Assembly: GCF_000282615.1 (NCBI RefSeq)
Contig: NZ_AKIY01000327.1
Coordinates: 1 to 47,321, forward strand
DNA length: 47,321 nucleotides
Direction of reading: 5' to 3'
DNA from: Bradyrhizobium sp. YR681
GTDB lineage: Bacteria > Pseudomonadota > Alphaproteobacteria > Rhizobiales > Xanthobacteraceae
Part shown: positions 1-8,340 of the stretch, in pieces
Numbering within the stretch: the first letter of the stretch is position 1
Layout of the letters: every line of letters starts with the position of its first letter
Translations under genes and position numbers: made by a program
The notes under the pieces: model-generated
Told to the model about the DNA's origin: nothing
Seen by the model: the letters and a program-made list of their open reading frames with translations, nothing else
Database searches by the model: none

Positions 1-1366
1 GCTTGCCGCCACCGCTGGCGGCCGCCAGATCGTGGTCGAGCGCCTGGCAATACATCTCGGCAAAGCGCTTGGTGAGGCCCAGCATCGACACCGGCTCGAT
101 CGCCTTGTCGGTCGAGATCATCACCATGGCTCCCGCGCCGGCGGCGAGCGCGGCATCGGCGACGTTGATCGAGCCGAAGATGTTGGTCTTGACGCCCTCG
201 CTCCAGTCGCGCTCGAGGATCGGGACGTGCTTGAGCGCCGCGGCGTGGAACACGATGTCAGGCTTGAACTCGGCCATCAGGCGCATGATGCGCTCGCGGT
301 CGCGGATGTCGGCGATGCGCCCCTCGATCTCGGCCGCCGAGCCGTGTGCGGCCAGCGTCTCCGTGACCGCGTAGAGCGCCGGCTCGGAATTTTCAACGAT
401 CAGCAGGCGCGCTGCGCCGAAGGCGACGACGCGCTCGCAGATCTCCGAACCGATCGAACCGCCGCCGCCGGTGACGATGACGGCCTTGCCCCTGATCAGC
501 GCCTCGAGCCGCGCATAGTCGATCTTCTCGCTCGGCCGCAGCAGGAGGTCCTCGACCGCGACGGCGGTAAGGCGCGGCGTGTCGCCGCTCTCCAGCGACG
601 GCATGCGGTTGACGATGACGCCGAGCTTGCGCGCCCGCATCAGGATCGATTCCGGATGCGCGTCAGGCTCGAACGCCGACGGCGTCATCACGACGCGCGC
701 GATCGCCTTGTTGCGCTTGGCGAAGTCGGCGACGACGTCCTCGATATCGTCGATGCCGCCGAGCACCGGCACGTTGCGGATCGACTGGCCGCGATCGGAA
801 TTCGACGGCGACAGCACGCCAACTGGCCAGATCCGCTTGATCGCCCCGCTCTCGATGCCGCGCAGCAGCACCTCGGCATCCGCGGCGCGGCCGATCAGCA
901 GCGTCGGCGCGGCATCCTCGCCCCGCGCATGGCGCCGCACCCGCGTGTAGCGGAAATAGCGATAGGTCATGCGCAGCGCGCTGAGGAAGGCGATCTCGAG
1001 GAACCAGTAGAGGACGATTGTCACCTTGCCGAGGAAGAAGGCGCCGCGGACATTGGGGGCGACGAAGACGTAGTCGAGCACCAGCAGCGCCACCGTCAGC
1101 ACCGTGGCGACGCGGATGATGTTCAGCGCGTCGGGCAGCGAGATGAAGCGCCATTTCGTCGTGGTCAGGTTGAAGACGAAGAACACCACCACGCTGAAGG
1201 CGAGGAAATAGGGCAGGATCTGGAACAGCAGCGGCAGGCGGTCGTAGAAGAACTCGCCGCCCTCGAAACGCAGATAGAACGCTGCGAACAGCGCCGCCGC
1301 GGTCGCCAGCAGGTCGTGGAGCGCGATCAGAAAATTGCGCAAGGTGAGATGCGAAAGACGCGTCAT
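1..1366 (-). CDS. FlaA1/CapD-family nucleoside-diphosphate-sugar dehydratase/epimerase, 3' end cut by window
   Basis: The reading frame stays open to the left window edge, so about 455 N-terminal codons are visible. Residues 1-~150 contain several hydrophobic segments (e.g. FLIALHDLLATAAALFAAFY), then a CoA-binding-like domain with DAEVLLRGI. An extended SDR domain follows with the Rossmann motif VTGGGGSIGSE at about residue 300, then DIVFHAAALKHVP and MISTDKAIEP. Known members of this family are inner-membrane UDP-GlcNAc 4,6-dehydratases or C4 epimerases that make precursors for O-antigen or exopolysaccharide; the exact sugar cannot be read here. The start at 1366 (MTRLSHLTLRN) is the best hydrophobic-domain start; an in-frame ATG at 1420 would add 18 residues. 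It lies downstream of the ligase and heptose genes on the same strand, so co-transcription is likely. Confidence 0.85.
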   Translation of the reverse strand, partial: MTRLSHLTLRNFLIALHDLLATAAALFAAFYLRFEGGEFFYDRLPLLFQILPYFLAFSVVVFFVFNLTTTKWRFISLPDALNIIRVATVLTVALLVLDYVFVAPNVRGAFFLGKVTIVLYWFLEIAFLSALRMTYRYFRYTRVRRHARGEDAAPTLLIGRAADAEVLLRGIESGAIKRIWPVGVLSPSNSDRGQSIRNVPVLGGIDDIEDVVADFAKRNKAIARVVMTPSAFEPDAHPESILMRARKLGVIVNRMPSLESGDTPRLTAVAVEDLLLRPSEKIDYARLEALIRGKAVIVTGGGGSIGSEICERVVAFGAARLLIVENSEPALYAVTETLAAHGSAAEIEGRIADIRDRERIMRLMAEFKPDIVFHAAALKHVPILERDWSEGVKTNIFGSINVADAALAAGAGAMVMISTDKAIEPVSMLGLTKRFAEMYCQALDHDLAAASGGGK

Positions 1367-1465
1367 CCGCCGACCGATGAATATCCCGTTGGGTGCAACC
1401 TGACCGCGCTGATAACCCATATCAACAAGACTTGCCAGTACAAGGCTTGCCAGCCGCGCGGCCGT

Positions 1466-2776
1466 TCAGGAACCGGCTTTCCCCGCCTTCGCCTCGGCCT
1501 GTTGAGCCCGAAGCACCATGCCGCCGGCAACCCCGACGCCGATGACGTACATCCAGCCCTCGTGGTAGTCGAACAGATGGGAGTTGAACAACGAGGTGAA
1601 GACGTTCTGGACCACGACCAGCAGCCCGATCCAGTTGGCGAGCCCGTCGCCGCGGAACAGCAGCAGATGCAGGATCCAGACGGCGTAGAGCACGCCGACG
1701 CCGATCAGGCCCCATTGCACGGCGACGTTCAGCGTCTGGTTATGCGGGTTGCCGATCACTTCAGCTGACGCCTGGTAATGGCCGCTCGGGGTGGCGACCT
1801 GCTCGAACAGCCCGCGGGTCGAGCCCGTGCCGTGGCCCTTGATCGGCGCCTCCGCGAAGAAGCCGAGCGATTTCCGCCAGAATTCGAGCCGCAGGCCCAG
1901 CGAGGTCGGCTCGCCCTTCTCCACATAGCGGGTGTAGTCGCTGGCAAAGGTATCGGCGGTCCTGCGCAATTGCGGCGAGGCCTGCCAAGCGAAGACGGCG
2001 CCGACCAGCAGCGCGGCGGAGATGATCGCGATGCTGCGCCAGCGCAGGTGCAGGAGCGCGAACACGCCGAACATGATCGGAACGGTGACGAGCGCGGTGC
2101 GCGACACCACCACGAAGGCCATGTTGGCGAAGAAGCCCAGCGCCAGCGCGATCAACAGCGCCGCGAACCCGTAGCGCTTCTGGCGCAGCAGCAGCACGAC
2201 GGGATAGGCCAGCGCGACCGCGCACAGGGTGAATTCCTGGCTCTGGTTGATGTAGTTCTTGACGAAGATGCCGCGTTCGAGATGGTCGGGCTTCAGCGTC
2301 AGGTCGGGATAGAAGACGACCAGCCACGACATCACCGACAACAGCGCGCAGGACACCAGGAAGGCGATGAAGATCCAGTGTCCGCGCGGCGAACGCTCGA
2401 AATGATAGAGCAGCACGGGCAGCACGAGCAGCTTGATGGTCGGATTGACCGCATAGAGGCGCGCGCCCCAGGCCGCATCCGACCACAGCGTGCCGACCAG
2501 CGCGAGCAGGACCAGCGCGATCGGCGCCGCGGCGATCGGGCGCTTCAGCGATTGCAGGAAGGCGCGAACGTCGAGGAACGGCACCATGCAGACCAGGAAC
2601 GCGGCATTGAAGATCGCCGCCAGCGAGGTCGACCAGGGCAGCGAGGCCACGGTGAGGATCGCGAACAGGTCGACCGCCTCGCCCCATGCGGCGGGGCTGC
2701 GAAAGCGCCGCCACAGCATCTGCCCGGTCGTCTCCCGGGCCAGCGCCGTCGTTTGGCCCGTCACTTGGTCCGTCAC
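1466..2776 (-). CDS. O-antigen ligase family membrane protein
   Basis: A polytopic inner-membrane protein of about 436 residues with roughly ten hydrophobic segments. It has the large periplasmic loop and the Wzy_C/WaaL-type signature near FAEAPIKGHGTGSTRGLF followed by NPHNQTLNVAVQWGLIG, which holds the conserved His of the family. Family members transfer undecaprenyl-linked O-polysaccharide to the lipid A core, or polymerise it. I chose GTG at 2776, whose GTGA overlaps the hldE stop codon by 4 bp and suggests translational coupling. ATG at 2719 (MLWRRFRSPAAWGE) is an alternative that removes a 19-residue polar lead. The frame stays open upstream into hldE, but that part is only a shadow of hldE. 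Ligase versus polymerase (Wzy) is not certain from sequence alone. Confidence 0.85.
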   Translation of the reverse strand: MTDQVTGQTTALARETTGQMLWRRFRSPAAWGEAVDLFAILTVASLPWSTSLAAIFNAAFLVCMVPFLDVRAFLQSLKRPIAAAPIALVLLALVGTLWSDAAWGARLYAVNPTIKLLVLPVLLYHFERSPRGHWIFIAFLVSCALLSVMSWLVVFYPDLTLKPDHLERGIFVKNYINQSQEFTLCAVALAYPVVLLLRQKRYGFAALLIALALGFFANMAFVVVSRTALVTVPIMFGVFALLHLRWRSIAIISAALLVGAVFAWQASPQLRRTADTFASDYTRYVEKGEPTSLGLRLEFWRKSLGFFAEAPIKGHGTGSTRGLFEQVATPSGHYQASAEVIGNPHNQTLNVAVQWGLIGVGVLYAVWILHLLLFRGDGLANWIGLLVVVQNVFTSLFNSHLFDYHEGWMYVIGVGVAGGMVLRAQQAEAKAGKAGS

Positions 2777-4257
2777 TTGGCCCCACCCCGCGCGCGATGG
2801 ACCAGCGCGGTCGTGCTGAAACCCTGGAGGATGTCGACCAGCACGACCACCCCGCCCGCAGCCTCGACGACCTCGTGGCCGACAACCTGCTCGCGGGTGT
2901 AGTCGCCGCCCTTCACCAGCGCGCTGGGCTTGATGCGGGTGATCAAATCGATCGGCGTGTCCTCTTCGAAGATGACGACGAGATCGACGGCCTCTAGCGC
3001 CGCCAGCACTTCCGCGCGCGCGCGTTCGTCCTGCACCGGGCGCTCCTCGCCCTTCAGCCGCCGCACCGAGGCATCGCTGTTGAGGCCGACGATGAGGCGA
3101 TCGCAGGCGCCGCGCGCCGCGGTCAGCACCTTGACGTGGCCGGGATGCAGGATGTCGAAGCAGCCATTGGTGAAGCCGACCCGCAGATCCTGCCTGCGCC
3201 ATTCGGCGAGCTGCGCGTCGAGCGCGTCAGGCTCGAGCACGATCTTCTCCTCGGCCGCAAGATAGGCGTGCGGCAGGATCTTTCGCCTGAGCTCGGCGGC
3301 GCTCACGCTGGCCGTCCCCCGCTTGCTGACCGCGACGGCGGCCGCCGCATTGGCCACGCGCAGCGCCGTATCCCAGCCCGCGCCTGTCGCGAGCGAGACC
3401 GCGAGTGCCGCAGCGACGGTATCGCCGGCGCCGGAGACGTCGCGCACCTTCACGGGGACCGCCGGGACATGAACTGCATCGCCATGGCGCGGCACCAGCG
3501 TCATGCCGTGCTCGCCCTGCGTGACCAGGATCGCCTCGCAATCGGCCAGCCGCATCACGTCCTCCGAGGCATCGACGATGCTCTGCGACGTGTCGGCGCG
3601 GCTTCGGGTGGCTTCGGCAAATTCCTTGCGGTTGGGCGTGAGCAGCGTCGCACCGCGATAGATCGCCCAGTTCAGGCTCTTGGGATCGACGATGACGGGC
3701 TTGCCGAGCTTTCGCGCAGCATCGATCGTGTGCCGGATCACGCGCGCCGTCAGCACGCCCTTGGCATAGTCTGACAGCAGCACGATGTCGGCGCGCGCGA
3801 TCTGCGGCAGGATGGCGTCGATCAGCGCGGTCTCGACGGCGTCGGAGGCAGGCGCCGCCTGCTCCCAGTCTGCGCGCAGCATGTGCGTGGAAAAATGCTC
3901 GGAGACGAAGCGGACCTTGCGCGTGGTCGGCCGCGACGGGTCGCACACCAGCACGCTTTCGATTGCACCATATTCGGCCAGCGCCGCGGCGAGCCGCTTG
4001 CCCGCATCGTCCTCGCCGACCAGGCCGACGAAGACGCAGCGCGCGCCGAGGGAAGCGACATTGCGCGCGACGTTGCCGGCGCCGCCAATATGGATCTCGC
4101 TGCGCTGGGCCGCGATGACGGGCGTCGGCGCTTCCGGCGAGATCCGCGACACCTCGCCATAGACGAACTCGTCCAGCATGATGTCGCCGATGCAGAGCAC
4201 CGTACGATGTGAGATCGTTTGCGCGAGGGCGTCGAAATCGAGAATGGGCGTCGTCAT
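2773..4257 (-). CDS. hldE: bifunctional heptose-7-phosphate kinase / heptose-1-phosphate adenylyltransferase
   Basis: A 494-residue two-domain enzyme for ADP-heptose synthesis. The N-terminal ribokinase-like domain (~1-320) carries GDIMLDEFVYG, GGAGNVARNVASLG and the anion-hole/catalytic motif VSGAGDTVAAALA. The C-terminal nucleotidyltransferase domain (~355-494) begins with FTNGCFDILHPGHVKVL, holding the HxGH motif, and later has LVKGGDYTREQVVG. Both halves are complete, so the enzyme should phosphorylate D-glycero-D-manno-heptose-7-P at C1 and adenylylate the 1-phosphate. A TTG two codons upstream is also in frame, but ATG 4257 has GAGG about 10 bases before it. hldD ends 12 bp upstream and the ligase gene overlaps the stop, making a three-gene operon. 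Confidence 0.96.
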   Translation of the reverse strand: MTTPILDFDALAQTISHRTVLCIGDIMLDEFVYGEVSRISPEAPTPVIAAQRSEIHIGGAGNVARNVASLGARCVFVGLVGEDDAGKRLAAALAEYGAIESVLVCDPSRPTTRKVRFVSEHFSTHMLRADWEQAAPASDAVETALIDAILPQIARADIVLLSDYAKGVLTARVIRHTIDAARKLGKPVIVDPKSLNWAIYRGATLLTPNRKEFAEATRSRADTSQSIVDASEDVMRLADCEAILVTQGEHGMTLVPRHGDAVHVPAVPVKVRDVSGAGDTVAAALAVSLATGAGWDTALRVANAAAAVAVSKRGTASVSAAELRRKILPHAYLAAEEKIVLEPDALDAQLAEWRRQDLRVGFTNGCFDILHPGHVKVLTAARGACDRLIVGLNSDASVRRLKGEERPVQDERARAEVLAALEAVDLVVIFEEDTPIDLITRIKPSALVKGGDYTREQVVGHEVVEAAGGVVVLVDILQGFSTTALVHRARGGAK

Positions 4258-4269
4258 GATCAAAGGGCC

Positions 4270-5250
4270 TCAGCGGAAGCGGTCGGGCCGGTCGAGATAA
4301 TCCCCGACATAGGCCTTCACCGAATCCTCGAGCGTCGTGAAGCCGCCGTTATAGCCGGCACGGAGGAGACGATCGACCTCGCTCTGGGTGAAGTACTGGT
4401 AGCTGCCCCGGATGCTCTCGGGCATGTCGACATATTCGATGTTGGGCCTGGCGCCGAGCGCGGCATAGGCCGCCAGCATCAGGTCCTTGAAGCTGCGCGC
4501 CTTGCCGGTGCCGACATTGAACAGGCCGGATACCGACGGCGTCGCCAGCAGCCACATGATGACGCGCACGACGTCGTCGACATAGATGAAATCGCGGCGC
4601 TGGTCGCCATCGGCGATGCCGTCGCGGTGCGACTTGAACAATTGCACGACACGGCCCGCCCTGACGTCGTCGAAGCGGCGCGCCAGCACGCTCATCATCG
4701 TGCCCTTGTGATACTCGTTGGGGCCGAACACGTTGAAGAACTTCAACCCGGCCCATTGCGGCGGAAGCGGATCGCCGTTCGCGGCGCGCTCGGCGACCGC
4801 GAGATCGAACAGGTGCTTGCTCCAGCCGTAGAGGTTCATCGGCCGCAGTTTTTTCAGCGCAGGCAGCGAGGCGTCGTCGCCAAAGCCTGCCTCGCCGTCG
4901 CCATAGGTCGCCGCCGAGGAGGCGTAGACCAGCGGCACCGCGTTCGCCGTGCACCAGTCCAAGAGGCGCATCGAGAAGCGGAAATTGGTCTCGATCACGA
5001 GATCGCCGTCGGTCGCGGTGGTCTCGGAAATCGCCCCGAGATGGATCACGGCATCGAGCCTGCGGCCCTTCAGCCAGTCGGGCAGTTCGGACGGCGGCAC
5101 GATATCCACAAGCTGGCGCTTGGCGAGGTTCCGCCATTTGCCGTCGCTCCCCAGCAGGTCGCACACCACCACGTCGCTGCGGCCGGAATCATTGAGCGCA
5201 GCCACGACATTCGACCCGATAAAACCGGCTCCGCCGGTCACCAGCAACAT
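4270..5250 (-). CDS. hldD: ADP-L-glycero-D-manno-heptose 6-epimerase
   Basis: A 326-residue extended SDR enzyme. It starts MLLVTGGAGFIGSNVVAAL, a classic NAD(P)-binding GxxGxxG. It continues with VIHLGAISETTATDGD, VYASSAATYGDGEAGF and the catalytic YGWSKHLFD (YxxxK), then KFFNVFGPNEYHKGTMMSV, which is characteristic of HldD. The length fits the family. It converts ADP-D-glycero- to ADP-L-glycero-D-manno-heptose, the donor for WaaF-type heptosyltransferases, in the cytoplasm. It is the first gene of the minus-strand operon hldD-hldE-ligase and is divergent from waaF, so the 170-bp gap should hold both promoters. Confidence 0.95.
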   Translation of the reverse strand: MLLVTGGAGFIGSNVVAALNDSGRSDVVVCDLLGSDGKWRNLAKRQLVDIVPPSELPDWLKGRRLDAVIHLGAISETTATDGDLVIETNFRFSMRLLDWCTANAVPLVYASSAATYGDGEAGFGDDASLPALKKLRPMNLYGWSKHLFDLAVAERAANGDPLPPQWAGLKFFNVFGPNEYHKGTMMSVLARRFDDVRAGRVVQLFKSHRDGIADGDQRRDFIYVDDVVRVIMWLLATPSVSGLFNVGTGKARSFKDLMLAAYAALGARPNIEYVDMPESIRGSYQYFTQSEVDRLLRAGYNGGFTTLEDSVKAYVGDYLDRPDRFR

Positions 5251-5420
5251 TCCACCTACCCTGCCCGATCTCTGCGGCCCGATACCTGCCGTAGCGCATC
5301 ATCTGCCAAAGTGTAAGCATTTTGGGCAGGCGCTTTGGACTCGGCCTCAGCCGGCTTTACCTGCCGGCCCGGAGCGGCTAACCGAACCGCCACATCAGCA
5401 CGCTTCGGTCCCATTAACGA

Positions 5421-6491
5421 ATGAACATGGATTCGCAATTTAGCGGAGAGACAGATCGGAGCGACACCCGCCCGATCCTGATCATTCCCTATATGTGGAT
5501 CGGCGATTTCGTCCGGAATCACACCGTGGTCCGGGTCCTCAAAGAGCGCTGGCCGAATCGGCCGGTCGATCTCCTCACCACATCCCTGTGCGCCCCGCTG
5601 GTCGACTACATGCCGGGCGTCCGCGCCGGGATCGTCTGGGATCTGCCGCGCGGCCGGCTGGCCGTGGGCCGCCAGTTCGCCCTGGCAAAGCTCCTGCGCG
5701 AGCGGAACTACGGCACCGCTCTGGTGCTGCCGCGGACCTGGAAGGCCGCCATCGCGCCCGCGCTGGCCGGCATCCCCGAGAGGGTCGGCTTCGTCGGCGA
5801 GTTCCGGTTCGGCCTGCTCAACCGCTGGCGCTGGGGCGAGAAGAAGCTGCCCCGCTTCATCGACAAGAACGCAGCACTGGCCCAGCCTGACGGCGCCCCC
5901 CTGCCCCTGGAATGGCCGGTGCCGCAATTGCGGGTCCCGGCCGAGGACATCGTCCGCTGGCGCCAGGCCAACGGCCTCAGCGCCGGCGCCGTGGTGGCGC
6001 TGGCCCCCGGCTCGGTCGGGGTGTCGAAGCGCTGGACCTATTATCCCGAGGCCGCCCGCCTGCTGGTCGAGCGCGGGCTGGAGGTCTGGGTGGTCGGCGG
6101 CCCCGGGGAAAAGGGATTGGCCCAGGAGATCGTCGCCGCCGGCGGCTCCGGAGTGCGCGACCTCACCGGCACGGACCTGCGCAACGGCGTGTTGGCCATG
6201 GCCGCAGCCGGCGTCGCCATCTCCAACGATTCCGGCCTGATGCACATCGCGGCCGCGCTCGGCACGCCCACCATGGGCATTTTCGGCCCGACCAGCCCCT
6301 ACCTCTGGGCCCCCCTCAACGGCCTCGCCGCGACCGTGGTCCAGGACAAGAGCGTGCTGTCGTGTCAGCCGTGCCAGAGCACGATCTGCAGGATGAACGA
6401 CCACCGGTGCATGCGGGATATTGCAGCGAGCGAGGTGGTGGGGATTGCGGAGAGGGTGTTGGGGGAAGCGGGGGCGAGGGCCGGGAGCTAG
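5421..6491 (+). CDS. waaF: lipopolysaccharide heptosyltransferase II (GT9)
   Basis: A GT-B glycosyltransferase of family 9, 356 residues, acting at the cytoplasmic face of the inner membrane. Visible motifs are IPYMWIGDFVRNHTVVRVLK at the N-terminus, VALAPGSVGVSKRWTYYPEAA opening the ADP-heptose-binding domain, and the nucleotide-sugar site SNDSGLMHIAAALGTPTMGI with FGPTSPYLWAPL. The Cys-rich tail (SCQPCQSTICRMNDHRCM) is common in WaaF. Together with hldE and hldD it indicates a heptose-containing step in LPS core assembly. A second ATG lies two codons downstream (MDSQF). The gene is monocistronic on the plus strand; the toxin gene that follows is convergent. Confidence 0.93.
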   Translation: MNMDSQFSGETDRSDTRPILIIPYMWIGDFVRNHTVVRVLKERWPNRPVDLLTTSLCAPLVDYMPGVRAGIVWDLPRGRLAVGRQFALAKLLRERNYGTALVLPRTWKAAIAPALAGIPERVGFVGEFRFGLLNRWRWGEKKLPRFIDKNAALAQPDGAPLPLEWPVPQLRVPAEDIVRWRQANGLSAGAVVALAPGSVGVSKRWTYYPEAARLLVERGLEVWVVGGPGEKGLAQEIVAAGGSGVRDLTGTDLRNGVLAMAAAGVAISNDSGLMHIAAALGTPTMGIFGPTSPYLWAPLNGLAATVVQDKSVLSCQPCQSTICRMNDHRCMRDIAASEVVGIAERVLGEAGARAGS

Positions 6492-6501
6492 CCGTCGCCC
6501 G

Positions 6502-6696
6502 TCAGAAATGCTTTGGTAGTCCAGCCTGTTTCAGAACCGCATTCGCGGTGTGCCGCGATTTGATGTTGTTATCGACAGTGAAGCGGATACCCGAAATCGG
6601 GCTCTGCCAGATCTCGTGATCGCCACGACCTTGCCGGACAAAAAAGCATCCCGCCTTCTCCAGAATTCGTTTCAATTCCGGAGTGAAGCTGTTCAT
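6502..6696 (-). CDS. hicA: HicA-family mRNA interferase toxin
   Basis: A 64-residue basic protein, MNSFTPELKRILEKAGCFF..., with the HicA double-stranded-RNA-binding-like fold. It has the active-site region RQGRGDHEIWQSP, whose His corresponds to the catalytic His of HicA, then a beta segment and the C-terminal helix TANAVLKQAGLPKHF. HicA toxins cleave mRNA and are neutralised by HicB-type partners. The start ATG overlaps the stop of the upstream DUF1902 gene by 4 bp (ATGA), the usual arrangement of a coupled toxin-antitoxin pair. It is convergent with waaF, 10 bp from its stop. Toxicity is inferred from the family. Confidence 0.82.
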   Translation of the reverse strand: MNSFTPELKRILEKAGCFFVRQGRGDHEIWQSPISGIRFTVDNNIKSRHTANAVLKQAGLPKHF

Positions 6697-6974
6697 GCAG
6701 CTTCTTCTGCTGAGCCGATCCTGATTCGCTTGGAGAAGCTCGCGATCACCTCGACAGGGACGTCGTACCCTTCGGCAGCAGCGTCGTCTTCCAACAGATC
6801 GCGAATGAGGCCGGGCAGTTTGGCATCGAGTTCGTCGAGGCTGGCAGCCTCCGCGACAAGGCCCGGGAGGTCCGAGCTCTCGGCAGTCCACACCGATGCT
6901 TCGATATCCCAAGTCGCCCTAACGACGATGAGATGGCCCGTTTTCGGCGTTCCTCCTGCGGCGATTTCCGTCAT
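6693..6974 (-). CDS. DUF1902 / HicB-like antitoxin
   Basis: A protein of about 93 residues with a single HicB-like alpha/beta domain: HLIVVRATWDIEASVWTAES, SDLPGLVAEAASLDELDAKL and PGLIRDLLEDD. This matches DUF1902, which is found next to HicA toxins. No helix-turn-helix or ribbon-helix-helix is evident after the domain, so how it would repress its own promoter is unclear. ATG 6974 is chosen because GAGGA precedes it at good spacing; ATG 6989 (MRTVRM) is an alternative. The much longer open frame upstream is not supported by a promoter or ribosome site. It forms an operon with hicA, driven by the promoter at 7034-7063. Confidence 0.78.
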   Translation of the reverse strand: MTEIAAGGTPKTGHLIVVRATWDIEASVWTAESSDLPGLVAEAASLDELDAKLPGLIRDLLEDDAAAEGYDVPVEVIASFSKRIRIGSAEEAA

Positions 6975-7033
6975 CCGAACAGTCCTCATTGGCCATCGCA
7001 ACCGCACAGCAAGTCGAGCGTGGCGATGATGGA

Positions 7034-7063
7034 AGTTTAGACCTGTTTTGCCCGACGTGTCAA
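7034..7063 (-). promoter_or_regulatory. candidate sigma-70-type promoter of the hicB-hicA pair
   Basis: On the minus strand TTGACA (7063-7058) is followed after 18 bp by TAAACT (7039-7034). Transcription would start near 7027, giving a leader of about 50 nt before the DUF1902 start codon. This supports the shorter start over the long upstream open frame. It is read from sequence only. Confidence 0.5.
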
Positions 7064-7176
7064 ACACACTTCGTAAAATCCGCAGATCATTACCCTCTGC
7101 TGCCAAGCCTTTGATTTCACTATCGCCGGCTTCTGTGCATGGGGTTGTTTTCGCGGTTTTTGTTTGCGGCCGCACT

Positions 7177-8214
7177 TCAGAGCAGCGGCCGATAGACCTC
7201 GCCAATCCGTGCCGCTTCGGCATCGAGGCTGAACTTTGCCAGCACGCGTGTCCGCCCCCGCTCGCCCATCGCAGTTGCAGCAGCCACGTCGCGCATCAGC
7301 GGCTCGACCGCCGCGGCGAGCGCATCGGCATCGCCCGTCGGGATCAGCACGCCCGTCACGCCATCCTCGACCACCAGCTCTGCCGCGCCAGCACGCGCCG
7401 CAACGAGCGCACTGCCGGCCGCCATCGCCTCGATCAGCGTCAAGCCAAAACCTTCGTTGCGTGAGGTGAAGGCGTAGATCGTCAGCCGCTGATACCAGCG
7501 CTGCACCGCTTCGATCGGCAGTTCGCCGGTGATGACGATGCGCGATTGCAGGCCGGCGGCCTCGATCCGTTTCCTCAGGTCGTTCGCAAACGGCGTCTGC
7601 TCCGGCGTGACCTGACCGACGATGACGGCCGTGAAATCCGGATAGCGCGGCAGCAGCCGGCACATCGCATCGACGAACACGTCGGTGCCCTTCTGCGCAC
7701 GCACGCGGCCGAAGCAGCCGATGGCGTAGCGGCCCGGCAACCCACTTTCGGCGAACGCCGCCGCACGATCGATGGGCGGCGCATAGACATCGGTGTCGAC
7801 GCCGTGCGGGATCACCGTCGCCTTCACCTTCAGGAACGAGGCCGAGATGTCCGAGGTCGCGATGATCGCGTCCATGCGCCGGATCAGCCAGCGCGTGATC
7901 CAGCTGTGGCGCCGCTGTGCCGCCGAGGTAAAGACCAGCTTGAACGGCCAGCCGAGCGCGCGCAGCACGACGCCTGCGATCATCTCGTTGTTGCGCCGGG
8001 CGTGCCAGATCAAGGGCCGCTTGCGGCGCCACAATTTCAGCAAATCGCCCACGCTCAGCCGCGAAATCCCCTCCGGCGCGTCCGAGCCGAACCAGGCCGC
8101 GCGATACAATTTCGCCAGCCGCGGCGCAACCATCCGGTTGGTCGCGGTGACCCCGGAATAGCGCCTGTGCAGATTTGGCACGATCACGTCGAGATCGCCG
8201 GGGGTCTTCGCCAC
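7177..8214 (-). CDS. lpcC: family 4 glycosyltransferase, LpcC-type LPS core mannosyltransferase
   Basis: A 345-residue GT-B enzyme. The N-terminal part, VIVPNLHRRYSGVTATN, then WHARRNNEM, KLVFTSAAQRRHSWITRWL and RMDAIIATSDISASFL, resembles rhizobial LpcC, which adds mannose to the Kdo region of the inner core. The donor-binding domain has VIPHGVDTDVY, GRVRAQKGTDVFVDAM and the E-x7-E motif RNEGFGLTLIEAMAAGSALV. Family GT4 is certain; the substrate is inferred from resemblance and from the neighbours waaF and galE. It is divergent from galE. The 140-bp gap before the antitoxin gene carries the toxin-antitoxin promoter. Confidence 0.8.
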   Translation of the reverse strand: MAKTPGDLDVIVPNLHRRYSGVTATNRMVAPRLAKLYRAAWFGSDAPEGISRLSVGDLLKLWRRKRPLIWHARRNNEMIAGVVLRALGWPFKLVFTSAAQRRHSWITRWLIRRMDAIIATSDISASFLKVKATVIPHGVDTDVYAPPIDRAAAFAESGLPGRYAIGCFGRVRAQKGTDVFVDAMCRLLPRYPDFTAVIVGQVTPEQTPFANDLRKRIEAAGLQSRIVITGELPIEAVQRWYQRLTIYAFTSRNEGFGLTLIEAMAAGSALVAARAGAAELVVEDGVTGVLIPTGDADALAAAVEPLMRDVAAATAMGERGRTRVLAKFSLDAEAARIGEVYRPLL

Positions 8215-8340
8215 GTCACGCTCCGTTTCGGAAAGCTCCTATACGCAACATTAAGCATAGTGACCAGTTCAGCGCCGCCGATACCCCCTCTTCACCACGC
8301 AAACGTTAGCATCCCGCGTTGATCGAAGACGGGTGAGATC

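Noticed and set aside
32..1768. Long open frame (578 codons) on the plus strand across the dehydratase and ligase genes
   Set aside because: It is antisense to two genes with clear domain motifs and is rich in Arg, Asp, His and Gln, the typical look of a reverse-frame shadow in high-GC DNA.
2777..3202. N-terminal extension of the O-antigen ligase reading frame
   Set aside because: It lies inside hldE, lacks hydrophobic segments and is replaced by a GTG start overlapping the hldE stop.
6975..7223. N-terminal extension of the DUF1902 frame
   Set aside because: It crosses the predicted promoter at 7034-7063 and has no ribosome site or domain.
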